DNA of 47,002 bases, taken from the NCBI RefSeq assembly GCF_029211125.1, contig NZ_JARGEN010000013.1:1-47002 (forward strand), read 5' to 3'. The DNA is from Curvibacter soli. Lineage in GTDB: Bacteria; Pseudomonadota; Gammaproteobacteria; Burkholderiales; Burkholderiaceae_C. Shown here piece after piece: positions 1 to 10,636 of the stretch. How positions within the stretch are numbered: the first letter of the stretch is position 1; the number at the start of each line of letters is the position of its first letter. Below the pieces are notes generated by a model. That model made no database searches. It was not told the origin of the DNA and worked only from the letters and a program-made list of their open reading frames with translations. The position numbers and the translations under genes are program-made.

Positions 1-733
1 CATGCCCGCCATGACGGCCAGCGCAGGGTCTTGGACGCATGCATGCAGGCAATCCGGGCGACGAAACTCAGAAAATCCAATGAGGCGCGGATTCGTTATG
101 GGGTGGTCACGGATTCAGGAGAAGGACTTGCAGAATTATTTTTGCCGAAATTCGTCTAAATTTGCTTAAAATTTAAGCAAAATTTCTAAGATTTGATGAA
201 TTTTGACGAGAATTTTTAGAGGCCATTTTGGGCAAATTGATTTGGAGGCGATCTCGTGCGTTTTGAGGCGTTTTTCATGTTCAGCGTAGGGGGAGGGGTA
301 GCAGTCTATTTTGAGCGCACGTTGGCGCGTTTAAAAAATTCATCCGAATTCTGCAAGTCCCTCCCCAGGATGCCAGGCGTAAGCTCACTCGCATTTATCC
401 TCGCGTTTCAACATGACTGACTACTAGGAACAGGTGCAAGTGGGCGCGAATCGGTGGAACGTCCAAAACTCTTGCGTACGACCGATGGGGTATGGTTGCG
501 TTCGCATTTCCAACCTGTTTGGTTCCGGCTCTGCCAGCTTGGGATAATAGATTCAACCTATTTCCGGCAGTTGAATCCCCAAAATTCGAGCAAGTGCCTG
601 TCACGCATTGAGTTTCCATGCTTTCCAGACTCACCCATTTGGAACTGCTCTGCAGTCACGCGAAGTCTTTGGAAACCCGCATGGATATTGGGTTTCTTCA
701 GTTTTTCGGTTGGTTCAACTGCCGTTTCCAGGT
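1..733. other. Non-coding left flank
   Basis: I see no convincing gene here. Short open frames on both strands have no recognisable product and conflict with each other. The stretch is clearly more AT-rich than the nif genes between about 120 and 360, where an inverted-repeat-bounded segment lies. It ends with a copy of a short repeat at about 714-737 that recurs near 20.3 kb. It looks like intergenic or decayed mobile DNA at the edge of the nif island. Confidence 0.6.
124..360. repeat. AT-rich segment bounded by 14-bp inverted repeats (MITE-like)
   Basis: GGACTTGCAGAATT at 124-137 is repeated in inverted orientation at 347-360. The 237 bp between the outer ends are AT-rich (for example 135-240), unlike the rest of the window, and encode nothing recognisable. 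A near match to the terminal sequence, CACTTGCAGAATTC, occurs at about 46828 near the other end of the window. This fits a small non-autonomous element. I see no clear target-site duplication. Confidence 0.5.
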
Positions 734-737
734 TCAA
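714..737 (+). repeat. Solo copy of the CAACTGCCGTTTCCAGG repeat
   Basis: CAACTGCCGTTTCCAGGTTC here matches, in opposite orientation, the sequence at about 20306-20325, and with one mismatch the sequence at about 20612-20629. Three occurrences of such a long motif in non-coding or decayed DNA suggest the end of a mobile or repeated element. Confidence 0.5.
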
Positions 738-1069
738 CGCTCGCGCGCATGGTTGCGCGTGTGCAGCGGAATCTCAATCGTGAGGTCGGTATCTCGCAGC
801 TTCACACAGCAGGCCAAGCGGGACTGCGCGTCGATGCCCCAGGCGTTGTCGAGCTGGTCGTTCTCTTCGTCGTCCGGTGGTGCAAGCGATGCGCCGCCTT
901 CGCGCACATGCACATGGCAGGTTGCGCAGGCGGCCACCATTTCGCAGGCATGCTCGATGGCCACGTCCGAGGCGAGCAGGCTCTCGCACAGCGAGGCGCC
1001 GCGGCGCGCCTCGAAATCACGCCCCTCCGGGCAGAGATCGGGATGGGGCAGGATGCGGACGCGGGGCAT
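734..1069 (-). CDS. fdx: Isc-type 2Fe-2S ferredoxin
   Basis: This 111-residue plant/Isc-type [2Fe-2S] ferredoxin is last in the minus-strand isc operon, 37 bases after hscA. The cluster ligands are visible as Cys42, Cys48, Cys51 and Cys87 (C-x5-C-x2-C, then a distal cysteine in RLACCV). The length matches the Isc Fdx family. In that family Fdx supplies electrons for FeS cluster assembly on IscU with IscS. Here the most likely job is a dedicated supply of clusters to nitrogenase proteins, inferred from its place beside nifA. The start at 1069 gives the usual short N-terminus. Confidence 0.9.
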   Translation of the reverse strand: MPRVRILPHPDLCPEGRDFEARRGASLCESLLASDVAIEHACEMVAACATCHVHVREGGASLAPPDDEENDQLDNAWGIDAQSRLACCVKLRDTDLTIEIPLHTRNHARER

Positions 1070-1106
1070 GGGGCGCGTTTGTTCTTCGCCAGGGCGGTTG
1101 AGATTT

Positions 1107-2990
1107 TCAGATCAAGCTGTCCAGTGCACGCCCCGCAAGGGCCTGCTGGATGGATGCATTCATGCGCCGTGCGGCAAACTCCTCGGTGGCGGCTGACAGC
1201 GCGGCCATGGCCGGCCGCAGCTCTTCCAGCGCCGCTTCCGTTTCCAGCAGATCGCCGACCTTGAACATTTCCTGCCGGATGAGGGCCATCTCGGCTGGCG
1301 ACAGCAGGGCGGCGTCCTGGCCCAGGGCCGACTCCGTGGCATCGAGCAGGCGCCGCGCATCGATCTGCGCCTCGCGCAACGAGCGCAGCAGCATGTCGGT
1401 CCTGGAGGTGCCGACGGCCTCCTGGAGCATTGCCGTGATCTGAGCGTCTTCGAGCCCATACGAAGGCTTCACCTCGACGTGTGCTTCGACGCCGGTGGTC
1501 TGCTCCCGCGCGCTGACCGAGAGCAGGCCATCGACATCGATCTGAAAGCTCACGCGGATGCGCGCCGCGCCTGCGACCGCGGGTGGAATGCCGCGCAGCT
1601 CGAAGCGCGCCAGCGAGCGGCAGGCCGCCACGCTTTCGCGTTCGCCCTGCACCACGTGCAGCGACATGGCCGTCTGGCCGTCCTTGAACGTGGTGAACTC
1701 CTGCGCGCGGGCGACCGGAAGTGTGGAGTTGCGCGGAATGATCTTCTCGACCAGACCGCCCATCGTTTCGATGCCCAGGGAAAGGGGGCATACATCCAGC
1801 AGCAGCCATTCGCCGGCCCTGCCATTGCCGACCAGCACGTCGGCCTGCATGGCGGCGCCCAGCGCGACCACCTGGTCCGGGTCGATGTCGGCCAGCGGCT
1901 CACTGCCGAACAGCTCGCGCACCGCGTTGCGCACAATGGGCATGCGTGTCGAACCGCCGACCAGCACCACGCCGGTGATGTCCGCCACGCCAAGCCGGGC
2001 ATCGCGCAGCGCGCGCTCGGTGGCAGCCAGCGTGCGGGCAATCAAGGGAGCGCCGAGTTCGGCGAACTGCGCCGCCGAAAGCTCGGCCTCCTGGATGACA
2101 CCGTCGCCCAGGGCCAGGGACAGCGTCGCCGTGCCGGTCTGCGAGAGCGCTTCCTTGGCCGCGCGCGCGGCGGCCAGCAGGCTGCGCTGCGCAGCGGGAG
2201 GCAGTGCCGCGATTCCGGCGATGCCGCACTGCGCGCAAAACCACTTGGCGATGGCGTGGTCGAAGTCGTCACCACCCAGCGATGAATCGCCGCCCGTGGC
2301 CAACACCTCGAACACGCCTTGGCTGAGTCGCAGGATCGAAATGTCGAAAGTGCCGCCACCAAGGTCGTAGATTGCAAAGGTGCCTTCGGCGGCCTTGTCC
2401 AGGCCGTATGCTATGGCCGCGGCAGTCGGCTCGTTGAGCAGGCGCAGCACCGTCAGGCCGGCCAGCCGCGCGGCATCCTTGGTGGCCTGGCGCTGCGCAT
2501 CGTCGAAGTACGCGGGCACCGTGATGACCACGCCCGCAAGCGGTCCGCCGAGCGTGAATTCCGCGCGTTCGCGCAGCGCGGTCAGGATCTCTGCCGAAAC
2601 CTGCACCGGCGAGCGTTCGCCTGCCGCGGTTGCCAGGCCAACCATGCCCGCGCCATCGGTGAAGCGATAGGGCAGGCCCGCCACCTCTTCCCGGCCCGCC
2701 AGGTCGGCCAGTGAGCGGCCCATGAAGCGCTTGGCCGAGACGATGGTGTTCTGCGGATCCTCGAATTGCCGGGCCTGCGCCTCGCGTCCCACCTCGATGC
2801 CGCCGCTGGCCAGGTAGCGCACCACCGAAGGCAGCAGCAGAGCCCCATCCTCGTGCGGCAGCACGCGCGCCGATGCGCTCTGCACGGTGGCGATGAGCGA
2901 ATTGGTGGTGCCCAGGTCAATGCCTGCCGACAGCCGATGCTGGTGTGGCGTGGCGCTCTGGCCGGGCTCGGCGATCTGCAGCAGGGCCAT
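1107..2990 (-). CDS. hscA: Fe-S assembly chaperone HscA (Hsp70 family)
   Basis: This 627-residue DnaK-type chaperone has the phosphate-1 motif GIDLGTTNS near residue 24, the actin-fold motif YDLGGGTFD and the adenosine motif [10 protein letters not shown], followed by a substrate-binding domain. Length and motifs fit HscA rather than DnaK. HscA binds the LPPVK loop of IscU, and that motif is present in the IscU encoded upstream. It starts 7 bases after the iscA stop, so the two are probably cotranscribed. The usual co-chaperone gene hscB is absent from this operon, so HscB must come from elsewhere or be dispensable here. Confidence 0.93.
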   Translation of the reverse strand: MALLQIAEPGQSATPHQHRLSAGIDLGTTNSLIATVQSASARVLPHEDGALLLPSVVRYLASGGIEVGREAQARQFEDPQNTIVSAKRFMGRSLADLAGREEVAGLPYRFTDGAGMVGLATAAGERSPVQVSAEILTALRERAEFTLGGPLAGVVITVPAYFDDAQRQATKDAARLAGLTVLRLLNEPTAAAIAYGLDKAAEGTFAIYDLGGGTFDISILRLSQGVFEVLATGGDSSLGGDDFDHAIAKWFCAQCGIAGIAALPPAAQRSLLAAARAAKEALSQTGTATLSLALGDGVIQEAELSAAQFAELGAPLIARTLAATERALRDARLGVADITGVVLVGGSTRMPIVRNAVRELFGSEPLADIDPDQVVALGAAMQADVLVGNGRAGEWLLLDVCPLSLGIETMGGLVEKIIPRNSTLPVARAQEFTTFKDGQTAMSLHVVQGERESVAACRSLARFELRGIPPAVAGAARIRVSFQIDVDGLLSVSAREQTTGVEAHVEVKPSYGLEDAQITAMLQEAVGTSRTDMLLRSLREAQIDARRLLDATESALGQDAALLSPAEMALIRQEMFKVGDLLETEAALEELRPAMAALSAATEEFAARRMNASIQQALAGRALDSLI

Positions 2991-2997
2991 GGCGATC

Positions 2998-3321
2998 TCA
3001 GACAGCGAAACTTTCGCCGCAGCCGCAATTGGCTTTGGCGTTGGGGTTGTTGAACTTGAAGCCTTCGTTCAAGCCTTCACGCACGAAATCGAGTTCGGTG
3101 CCATCGAGCATGCCAAGGCTGCGCGGGTCGATGATGACCTTCACGCCATGCGTCTCGAAGCATTCGTCGTCGGCATTGAGCGCATCGACGAACTCCAGCG
3201 CATAGGCATAGCCCGAGCAGCCGCTGGTCTTGACCGCCAGGCGCAGGCCCAAGCCGCCGCCCCGCTTGGCAAGCGACTTTTCAACGTGGCGGGCGGCGGT
3301 GGGCGTCATGGTGATGGACAT
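2998..3321 (-). CDS. iscA: A-type Fe-S assembly protein IscA
   Basis: This 107-residue HesB/IscA-family protein carries the three family cysteines, one in TSGCSGYAY near residue 35 and two in the C-terminal NCGCGES. A-type proteins bind iron or FeS clusters and pass them to apo-proteins. The gene lies between a second A-type gene (3496-3873) and hscA in the minus-strand isc operon. The preceding spacer of about 170 bases holds a hairpin-rich repeat. The start at 3321 gives the standard length and is followed directly by the conserved ITMTPTAA N-terminus. Confidence 0.9.
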   Translation of the reverse strand: MSITMTPTAARHVEKSLAKRGGGLGLRLAVKTSGCSGYAYALEFVDALNADDECFETHGVKVIIDPRSLGMLDGTELDFVREGLNEGFKFNNPNAKANCGCGESFAV

Positions 3322-3384
3322 GTGGTCTTCCTTTTAAATTTCGGTCCCAAGTCGTGCAGCCCGCTCGCCATGAGCCACGGCCAG

Positions 3385-3480
3385 CGCAGTGAAGCCCATT
3401 CGGCAAGCACCGCAAAACCGGCTCCGCCGGACCGCCGGTGTCGTCCCCTTGAAAGAGGGGACCCGGCTGCAAGAAGTGAG
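3385..3480 (-). repeat. GC-rich hairpin repeat between iscA and erpA
   Basis: The spacer contains complementary arms such as CCCCTTGAAAGAGGGG and AACCGGCTCCGCCGG. Read on the minus strand it resembles the tandem repeat units at 32811-33098 (a pentacytosine hairpin, then GGCGACACCGGCGG-like sequence, then a second hairpin). It belongs to a dispersed intergenic repeat family and could also act as an intra-operon attenuator or RNA stabiliser. Confidence 0.5.
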
Positions 3481-3495
3481 CGAGCAACGGGGAAC

Positions 3496-3873
3496 TCATA
3501 CAGAGAAAGAACTGCCGCAGCCACAGGTGGACTGCGCGTTCGGGTTGTGGATCACGAAGCGCGAGCCTTCGAGGCCGTCTTCGTAATCGACCCGGGCGCC
3601 CAGCAGGTACTGCTGGCTCATCGCATCGACCACCAGCACCACGCCTTCGGTGACGATCCTGGTGTCGTCCTCGGCCACCTGGTCGTCGAAGGCGAAGCCG
3701 TACTGGAAGCCGGAGCAGCCGCCGCCCGTGACGTAGAGGCGCAGCTTGAGTTCGGGATTGCCCTCCTCCTCGATGAGCGTGGCCACTTTGGCTGCGGCGC
3801 GGGGCGTGAACTCCAGCATGGCGGACATGAGGCATGGCGCGTCGGAACTGGTAGGGGACTGCACTGCTTCCAT
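3496..3873 (-). CDS. erpA: A-type Fe-S carrier, ErpA/IscA-like
   Basis: This 125-residue HesB/IscA-family protein has Cys53 in GGGCSGFQY and a C-terminal STCGCGSSF pair. The N-terminus is about 18 residues longer than typical ErpA. The sequence [16 protein letters not shown] and the end [17 protein letters not shown] are closer to ErpA than the neighbouring iscA is, so I use that name with some caution. The start at 3873 is fixed by an upstream AAGGAG; the open frame continues upstream through iscU in another frame, but that part is a shadow. Two different A-type carriers in one nif-linked operon is unusual. Confidence 0.82.
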   Translation of the reverse strand: MEAVQSPTSSDAPCLMSAMLEFTPRAAAKVATLIEEEGNPELKLRLYVTGGGCSGFQYGFAFDDQVAEDDTRIVTEGVVLVVDAMSQQYLLGARVDYEDGLEGSRFVIHNPNAQSTCGCGSSFSV

Positions 3874-3920
3874 GGTGTGCTCCTTCTTTCTCTGGGTGTG
3901 ACAGGGACGGGCGGCCGGGC

Positions 3921-4370
3921 TCAGCGGGAGCCGGAATTGCAGGCTGGCTGCTCGGTGGTCAGTGCGGCAGCGCTCCCGGCGGCGCCCTGAACGGCATGGC
4001 GGGAGCGGAAGTCTGCGACCGCCGCCTTGATGGCATCCTCGGCAAGGATCGAGCAGTGGATCTTCACTGGGGGCAGCGCGAGCTCCTCGGCGATTTGCGC
4101 GTTCTTGATCGAAAGCGCTTCGTCGAGGGTGCGGCCACGCACCCATTCGGTCACGAGCGAACTCGACGCGATGGCCGAACCGCAGCCATAAGTCTTGAAT
4201 CTGGCGTCTTCGATCACGCCTTGCGCGTTGACGCGGATCTGCAGTCGCATCACGTCGCCGCACGCCGGTGCGCCGACCATGCCGGTGCCTACGCTGTCGT
4301 CATTGGCGTCGAAGGCGCCAACGTTGCGCGGGTTTTCGTAGTGGTCGATGACCTTTTCGCTGTATGCCAT
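3921..4370 (-). CDS. iscU: Fe-S cluster scaffold IscU
   Basis: This scaffold protein of 149 residues has all three cluster cysteines: Cys37 (GAPACGD), Cys63 (TYGCGSA) and Cys106 (KIHCSILA). The HscA-recognition motif LPPVK sits just before Cys106. It receives sulfur from IscS and builds 2Fe-2S/4Fe-4S clusters. It is about 20 residues longer than ordinary IscU because of an Ala-rich C-terminal tail (from about residue 128) ending in CNSGSR. It lacks the additional ferredoxin-like and C-terminal domains of true NifU, so this system uses an Isc-type scaffold. It lies 40 bases downstream of iscS. Confidence 0.92.
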   Translation of the reverse strand: MAYSEKVIDHYENPRNVGAFDANDDSVGTGMVGAPACGDVMRLQIRVNAQGVIEDARFKTYGCGSAIASSSLVTEWVRGRTLDEALSIKNAQIAEELALPPVKIHCSILAEDAIKAAVADFRSRHAVQGAAGSAAALTTEQPACNSGSR

Positions 4371-4401
4371 GAGTTTCTCCGTGAATGGGGCTGGACGGGG
4401 G

Positions 4402-4413
4402 CTCAGCCTCTCA
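4402..4413 (-). repeat. TGAGAGGCTGAG 12-mer at the iscS stop codon
   Basis: The 12-mer TGAGAGGCTGAG begins with the iscS stop codon. Identical copies start with the stop codons of the rhodanese-ankyrin gene (23063-23074, minus) and of the small gene ending at 33872 (33870-33881). One lies before nifS (13833-13844). It equals the end of the hairpin element at 22910-23074, so solo copies may be scars of that element. Confidence 0.55.
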
Positions 4414-5655
4414 GTGCTCGGCCCACTGGATGGCGTTGAGATCGACGCCGGCCTTCACCATGTCCCACAGCGGGCTCATGGCGCGCAGCCGTTCGACGAC
4501 CTGGGTGACCTGCTCGATGGTGAAGTCGATTTCTTCGACCGTGGTGAAGCGGCCGATGGAAAAGCGCACCGAACTGTGGGCGAGCTCGTCGCTGCGGCCC
4601 ATCGCGCGCAACACGTAACTGGGCTCCAGGCTCGCCGATGTACAGGCAGAGCCCGAGGACACCGCCACGTTCTTGATACCCATCAGCAGCGACTCGCCCT
4701 CGACGTAGTTGAAACTCACGTTCAGGTACTGTGGTGCACGATGCTGCTCATCGCCGTTGAGCGCCACGGCATCCATCTTCGAGAGGCCGGCCCACAGCCT
4801 TTCGCGCAGCGCGAGAATGCGCGCGTTGTCGGCCTGCATGTTCTCGCGCGCCAGCCAGAAGGCGCTGCCCATGCCGACGATCTGGTGCGTGGGCAGCGTG
4901 CCCGAACGCATGCCGCGCTCATGGCCGCCGCCGTGCATCTGGGCGTCGATGCGCACGCGCGGGCGGCGACGCACATAGAGCGCGCCGATGCCCTTGGGGC
5001 CGTAGATCTTGTGGGCCGAGAGCGACATCAGATCCACCGGCAACCGCTCCAGGTCGATTGCGACCTTGCCTGCCGCCTGTGCCGCGTCGACGTGGAACAG
5101 CACGCCCTTGGCGCGGCACAGCTCGCCGAGCGCGGCGATGTCCTGCACGACGCCCGTCTCGTTGTTGACGAACATCACCGAGGCGAGGATGGTGTCGGGC
5201 CGCAGTGCGGAGGCGAAGACGTCGAGATCGAGCAGGCCGCTGGGCAGTACTGGCAATACCGTGACTTCGTAACCCTCGCGCTCGAGTTCGCGCATGCTGT
5301 CGAGCACTGCCTTGTGCTCGGTGGCCACCGTGACGAGGTGGCGACCCTTGGCGCGGTAGAAGTGCGCGGAGCCCTTGATCGCGAGGTTGTTCGATTCGGT
5401 GGCGCCCGAGGTCCACACGATTTCGCGCGGGTCTGCGCCGATCAGCGAACAAACCTGTTCGCGTGCCAGTTCCACCGCTTCTTCCGCAGCCCAGCCGTAG
5501 GCGTGCGAACGGCTGGCCGGATTCCCGTAGATTTCGGTCAGGTAAGGAATCATCCGCGTCGCGACGCGGCGGTCCACCGGCGTGGTGGCCGCATAGTCGA
5601 GGTAGATCGGCCGTGCGGCATGGGATACGGCTTTTTCATGAACGGGGTCCGGCAT
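4411..5655 (-). CDS. iscS: Cysteine desulfurase IscS
   Basis: This 414-residue class-V PLP enzyme removes sulfur from cysteine for FeS assembly. Visible are the PLP lysine in [12 protein letters not shown], the substrate-recognition region [12 protein letters not shown], and the active cysteine in [21 protein letters not shown]. The C-terminus has the long Isc-type tail that contacts IscU (ending LNAIQWAEH). It has about 10 extra residues at the N-terminus. It is the first gene of the minus-strand isc operon. A textbook sigma-54 promoter (5695-5709) predicts a transcript starting about 28 bases upstream with an AGGAG site, so expression is probably tied to nitrogen fixation. A separate nifS is present at 13849. 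Confidence 0.95.
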   Translation of the reverse strand: MPDPVHEKAVSHAARPIYLDYAATTPVDRRVATRMIPYLTEIYGNPASRSHAYGWAAEEAVELAREQVCSLIGADPREIVWTSGATESNNLAIKGSAHFYRAKGRHLVTVATEHKAVLDSMRELEREGYEVTVLPVLPSGLLDLDVFASALRPDTILASVMFVNNETGVVQDIAALGELCRAKGVLFHVDAAQAAGKVAIDLERLPVDLMSLSAHKIYGPKGIGALYVRRRPRVRIDAQMHGGGHERGMRSGTLPTHQIVGMGSAFWLARENMQADNARILALRERLWAGLSKMDAVALNGDEQHRAPQYLNVSFNYVEGESLLMGIKNVAVSSGSACTSASLEPSYVLRAMGRSDELAHSSVRFSIGRFTTVEEIDFTIEQVTQVVERLRAMSPLWDMVKAGVDLNAIQWAEH

Positions 5656-5694
5656 GGCAGGCTCCTGGAAAAGAGAGTGGGCACCCCTCGTTTC

Positions 5695-5709
5695 GCAACT
5701 TCGGTGCCA
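5695..5709 (-). promoter_or_regulatory. Sigma-54 promoter of the isc operon
   Basis: On the minus strand this reads TGGCACCGAAGTTGC, a near-perfect -24/-12 match (TGGCAC-N5-TTGC, GG-N10-GC spacing). The predicted start lies near 5683, leaving a leader of about 28 bases that contains AGGAG before the iscS ATG at 5655. Confidence 0.85.
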
Positions 5710-5854
5710 TGCGTTTCAGCCCCACATGGGGGGCTATCTGCGCACTGTTTGTTGTCTTTGTGGGCGGTGCATGAGGGTGCATAAGGCACGCTTGTCTGAT
5801 TTGTCGCAAATGTGTGTTTCCTGCGTGTCCGCCAAGCTCCCAAAACGTCCCCGT

Positions 5855-5871
5855 TGGGCACGTTTCTTGCG
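5855..5871 (+). promoter_or_regulatory. Putative sigma-54 promoter of nifA
   Basis: The sequence TGGGCACGTTTCTTGCG has GG at 5857-5858 and GC at 5869-5870 with the required 10-base spacing, and it keeps GCACG and TTGC. The predicted start is near 5882. This leaves room for any of the candidate nifA start codons. Confidence 0.7.
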
Positions 5872-5989
5872 TTTTGGGCGACCAGTAGTCGTTGTGCCGT
5901 CGATGCGGTCTATGGCCGGTGCGAAACCGGCAGCGGAACGTATGGAGGCCGACGCAGCAAGCCCGGTGTCGCACGAGAACGAGGCCCCC

Positions 5990-7705
<1,716 letters not shown>

Positions 7706-7853
7706 CCGCTCCGTTTCTCGCGCGCTGCGTGTCGCTCGAATTCCCCTTCAGAGGATCGTGTACTCAACGGCCCGGCAAAGCCGCTCCCGAACAGGCCCCG
7801 GCTGCGGCCCTGGGTGCATGCGTAGCCCGCGGCGTGAGGCCTTCAAGCCTGGC

Positions 7854-8768
7854 TCACGCCGGGAACACGCCGGTGGACAGATACCGGTCGCCCCGGTCGC
7901 AGGCCACGAAGACGATGGTGGCGTTCTCCACCTTTTCGCCGACGCGCAGTGCAAGCCAGCAGGCCCCGGCGGCAGAGATGCCGGCGAGCAGCCCTTCTTC
8001 GCGCGCGAGGCGGCGCGCCATCTTCTCGGCGTCGGTCTGGCGCACGAGCCCGATCTCGTCCACATTGCCTGGGTCGTAGATATTGGGCAGGTAGGCATCA
8101 GGCCATTTGCGGATGCCGGGGATGCGAGAGCCCTCGCTGGGTTGCGCGCCGACGATGCGCACTGCGGGGTTCTGTTCCTTAAGATAGCGGCCTGTGCCGG
8201 TGATGGTTCCCGTGGTTCCCATCGCGCTCACGAAGTGGGTGACGCGGCCCCCGGTATCGCGCCAGATCTCGGGGCCGGTGGCTTCGTAGTGGGCGCGCGG
8301 ATTGTCGGGGTTGGCGAACTGGTCCAGCATGCGGCCTCCGCCTTCGCCCACCAGGCGGTTGGCCGTATCGCGCGCCAGTTCCATGCCGCCTGCGCGCGGC
8401 GTCAGTACCAGTTCGGCGCCGTAGGCCTTCATCGCCTGCAGTCGCTCGATGCTCTGGTCTTCCGGGATCACGATCACCATGCGGTAGCCGCGGATCGCGG
8501 CGGCCATCGCCAGCGCGATCCCCGTATTGCCGGAGGTGGCCTCGACCAACGTGTCGCCGGGCCGTATCTCGCCGCGCTCCTCGGCGCGGCGGATCATGCT
8601 GATCGCGGGCCGGTCCTTGACTGATCCAGCCGGGTTGTTGCCCTCCAGCTTTGCCAGCAGGACATTGTTCCTGTGTGCGGCATCGGCACCGACGATACGT
8701 TCGAGCCGTATCAGTGGCGTATTGCCGATACTGTCTTCAAGGGTCGGGTAGCGGGGCGTCGTGTCCAT
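7854..8768 (-). CDS. cysM: Cysteine synthase, CysM type
   Basis: This 304-residue PLP fold-type II enzyme makes cysteine from O-acetylserine and sulfide or thiosulfate. It has the N-terminal IGNTPLIRL, the PLP-lysine segment NPAGSVKDRPA, the substrate loop EATSGNTGIALA and the glycine-rich phosphate loop GTTGTITGTGRYL. The shortened region and the motif around EGSRIPGIRKWP favour CysM over CysK. AGGAGAG upstream sets the start at 8768. It converges on nifA and diverges from nifB. The likely role is to raise the cysteine supply for IscS/NifS during nitrogenase synthesis; that link is inferred from position. Confidence 0.88.
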   Translation of the reverse strand: MDTTPRYPTLEDSIGNTPLIRLERIVGADAAHRNNVLLAKLEGNNPAGSVKDRPAISMIRRAEERGEIRPGDTLVEATSGNTGIALAMAAAIRGYRMVIVIPEDQSIERLQAMKAYGAELVLTPRAGGMELARDTANRLVGEGGGRMLDQFANPDNPRAHYEATGPEIWRDTGGRVTHFVSAMGTTGTITGTGRYLKEQNPAVRIVGAQPSEGSRIPGIRKWPDAYLPNIYDPGNVDEIGLVRQTDAEKMARRLAREEGLLAGISAAGACWLALRVGEKVENATIVFVACDRGDRYLSTGVFPA

Positions 8769-8844
8769 GCGGCTCTCCTGCAAGCCGCATGCCGGTGCTG
8801 CGTGGCATGTGTTCGCCCCTGGTGTCCGATAGTCGTGTGGCCTT

Positions 8845-8860
8845 TGTCGCATCACTGACA
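8845..8860 (+). promoter_or_regulatory. NifA upstream activator site 1 (nifB)
   Basis: TGTCGCATCACTGACA fits TGT-N4-T-N5-ACA exactly. It lies about 84 bases upstream of the nifB sigma-54 promoter and begins with the extended TTTGTCGC half-site shared with other nif control regions. Confidence 0.75.
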
Positions 8861-8883
8861 GCGGCTGCGGCGTTTGTGTTCCC

Positions 8884-8906
8884 TGTGGCATGTGCAACAT
8901 CCGACA
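8884..8906 (+). promoter_or_regulatory. Overlapping NifA sites 2 and 3 (nifB)
   Basis: TGTGGCATGTGCAACA (8884-8899) fits TGT-N4-T-N5-ACA. It overlaps TGTGCAACATCCGACA (8891-8906), which fits TGT-N10-ACA. With the site at 8845 this gives three candidate NifA sites within 62 bases. Confidence 0.65.
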
Positions 8907-8943
8907 AACCGTGCGGATCCTTGATTTCAAAGGATTTTTTCCG

Positions 8944-8959
8944 TGGCATGGATTTGGCT
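8944..8959 (+). promoter_or_regulatory. Sigma-54 promoter of nifB
   Basis: TGGCATGGATTTGGCT has GG at 8945-8946 and GC at 8957-8958, 10 bases apart. The predicted start near 8970 gives a 36-base leader with AAAGG before the nifB ATG. Confidence 0.8.
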
Positions 8960-9005
8960 TTAAGAGCTTCCATGTGGCCACCATCGGCCGCGACGAAAGG
9001 TCACC

Positions 9006-10601
9006 ATGCAAGCCAGTACGAGCGCCGGCTCCATGCCAACCATGACTTATGTGGGCATCGGCCAGATCAAGCCTCTCGGTGCCAGGATCGAGGTTCCCGA
9101 AACCGGTGGCGGCTGCGGCACGCACGGCGGTGACGGCAAGGCCAGCTGCGGCTCTTCGGGAGGGCCCGACGACATGCCTCAGGAGATCTGGGACAAGGTC
9201 AAGAACCACCCCTGCTATTCCGAAGAGGCACACCACCACTACGCACGCATGCACGTGGCCGTGGCCCCGGCCTGCAACATCCAGTGCAACTACTGCAACC
9301 GCAAATACGATTGCAGCAACGAGTCCCGACCCGGCGTCGTGAGCCAGAAGCTCACGCCCGAGCAGGCGGTGAAGAAGGTGGTCGCGGTGGCCAGCGAGAT
9401 CCCGCAGATGACGGTGCTCGGCATCGCCGGCCCCGGCGATTCACTGGCCAGCCCGAAGAAGACCTTCGAGACCTTCCGCATGCTGCAGGAGCAGGCACCC
9501 GACATCAAGCTGTGCCTGTCGACCAACGGCCTGGCATTGCCGGACCTGGTGGACGAAATCTGCAAATACAACATCGACCACGTCACCATCACCATCAACA
9601 TGGTGGACCCGGCAGTGGGCGAGAAGATCTACCCCTGGATCTTCTGGAACCACAAGCGCGTGACCGGCTACGAAGCCGCCAGGATTCTGCACGAGCGCCA
9701 GATGCTCGGGCTGGAAATGCTCACTGCGCGCGGCGTGCTGACCAAGATCAACTCGGTGCTCATCCCCGGCATCAACGACGAGCACTTGATCGAGGTGAAC
9801 CGCGAAGTGAAAAAGCGCGGCGCCTTCCTGCACAACATCATGCCGCTGATTTCGGAAGCCGAGCACGGCACGCACTTCGGCCTCACCGGCCAGCGCGGCC
9901 CGAGCGCGCAGGAGCTCAAGGCCGTGCAGGACGCCTGCATGGGCGGCGCCAACCTCATGCGCCACTGCCGTCAGTGCCGTGCCGACGCGGTCGGTCTGCT
10001 GGGCGAAGACCGCAGCGAAGAATTCACGCTCGACAAGATCGAACAAATGGAAGTGGTCTATGACCTCGACCGGCGGCGCCAGTACCAGGACAAGGTCGAG
10101 ATCGAGCGCCAGGCGCAGTTTGCGGCCAAGCGCGAGGCGCTTGTCGAGGCCGCGTCCATGGCCGCTGCCGATGACCTGAAGGTGCTGGTCGCCGTTGCCA
10201 CCAAGGGAGGCGGCCGCGTCAACGAGCACTTCGGCCACGTCACCGAGTTCCAGATATTCGAGGTCTCGGCGACCCAGGCCCTGTTCGTCGGCCATCGCCG
10301 CGTGGACCTGTACTGCCAGGGCGGTTACGGCGACGACGAGCAACTGCCATCGGTCGTGCGCGCCATCAACGACTGCCACGCGGTGCTGGTCGCCAAGATC
10401 GGCGCCTGCCCGAAGGACGAACTGACGCAGGCCGGCATCGAGCCAGTGGACCAGTACGTCGGCGAATTCATCGAGAAGGCCGCGCTGGCCTGGTTCAACG
10501 ACTACCGCGGCCGCATCGCCAGCGGCGCCATCGTCCACCAGGGCCGCGGCGACGCACAGATCCGCCAGGGCGCCTTCACCGGCGCGGCGGAGGCGGCCTG
10601 A
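9006..10601 (+). CDS. nifB: FeMo-cofactor biosynthesis radical SAM protein NifB
   Basis: This 531-residue enzyme makes NifB-co, the carbide-containing 8Fe core of FeMo-co. The radical SAM cysteines are Cys90, Cys94 and Cys97 (CNIQCNYC), followed by [13 protein letters not shown]. Additional conserved cysteines include the [12 protein letters not shown] segment. From about residue 390 a NifX-like domain follows ([22 protein letters not shown]), as in most proteobacterial NifB. The N-terminus has a Cys/Gly-rich stretch ([17 protein letters not shown]). The start at 9006 has AAAGG upstream. It heads a long plus-strand operon behind a NifA/sigma-54 control region. Confidence 0.97.
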   Translation: MQASTSAGSMPTMTYVGIGQIKPLGARIEVPETGGGCGTHGGDGKASCGSSGGPDDMPQEIWDKVKNHPCYSEEAHHHYARMHVAVAPACNIQCNYCNRKYDCSNESRPGVVSQKLTPEQAVKKVVAVASEIPQMTVLGIAGPGDSLASPKKTFETFRMLQEQAPDIKLCLSTNGLALPDLVDEICKYNIDHVTITINMVDPAVGEKIYPWIFWNHKRVTGYEAARILHERQMLGLEMLTARGVLTKINSVLIPGINDEHLIEVNREVKKRGAFLHNIMPLISEAEHGTHFGLTGQRGPSAQELKAVQDACMGGANLMRHCRQCRADAVGLLGEDRSEEFTLDKIEQMEVVYDLDRRRQYQDKVEIERQAQFAAKREALVEAASMAAADDLKVLVAVATKGGGRVNEHFGHVTEFQIFEVSATQALFVGHRRVDLYCQGGYGDDEQLPSVVRAINDCHAVLVAKIGACPKDELTQAGIEPVDQYVGEFIEKAALAWFNDYRGRIASGAIVHQGRGDAQIRQGAFTGAAEAA

Positions 10602-10636
10602 CCCCTTTATTTCGCCATCCGCCAAGGAGAGCCCAC

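Larger units (their letters stand above)
5656..5989. other. iscS-nifA divergent control region
   Basis: This 334-base region holds two opposed sigma-54 promoter matches (5695-5709 minus, 5855-5871 plus). It also holds the motif TTTGTCGCAAA at 5800-5810, which matches the half-site found in the nifB, nifH and nifE control regions. I find no complete TGT-N10-ACA NifA site. Both genes are thus likely sigma-54 dependent, but the activator site is either a half-site or belongs to another enhancer-binding protein such as NtrC. Confidence 0.6.

Noticed and set aside
454-1264. Plus-strand open frames at the left end
   Set aside because: They overlap fdx and hscA in antisense, have no known product, and carry the repeat near 714; treated as shadows.
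3496-4263. Long minus-strand frame of 255 codons including erpA
   Set aside because: The first 130 codons overlap iscU out of frame and are Arg-rich shadow sequence; the real start is at 3873 with AAGGAG.
8779-8794. Minus-strand sigma-54-like match (CGGCATGCGGCTTGCA) just upstream of cysM
   Set aside because: The predicted transcript start would fall on the cysM ATG and exclude its strong AGGAGAG ribosome site, so the match is probably fortuitous.
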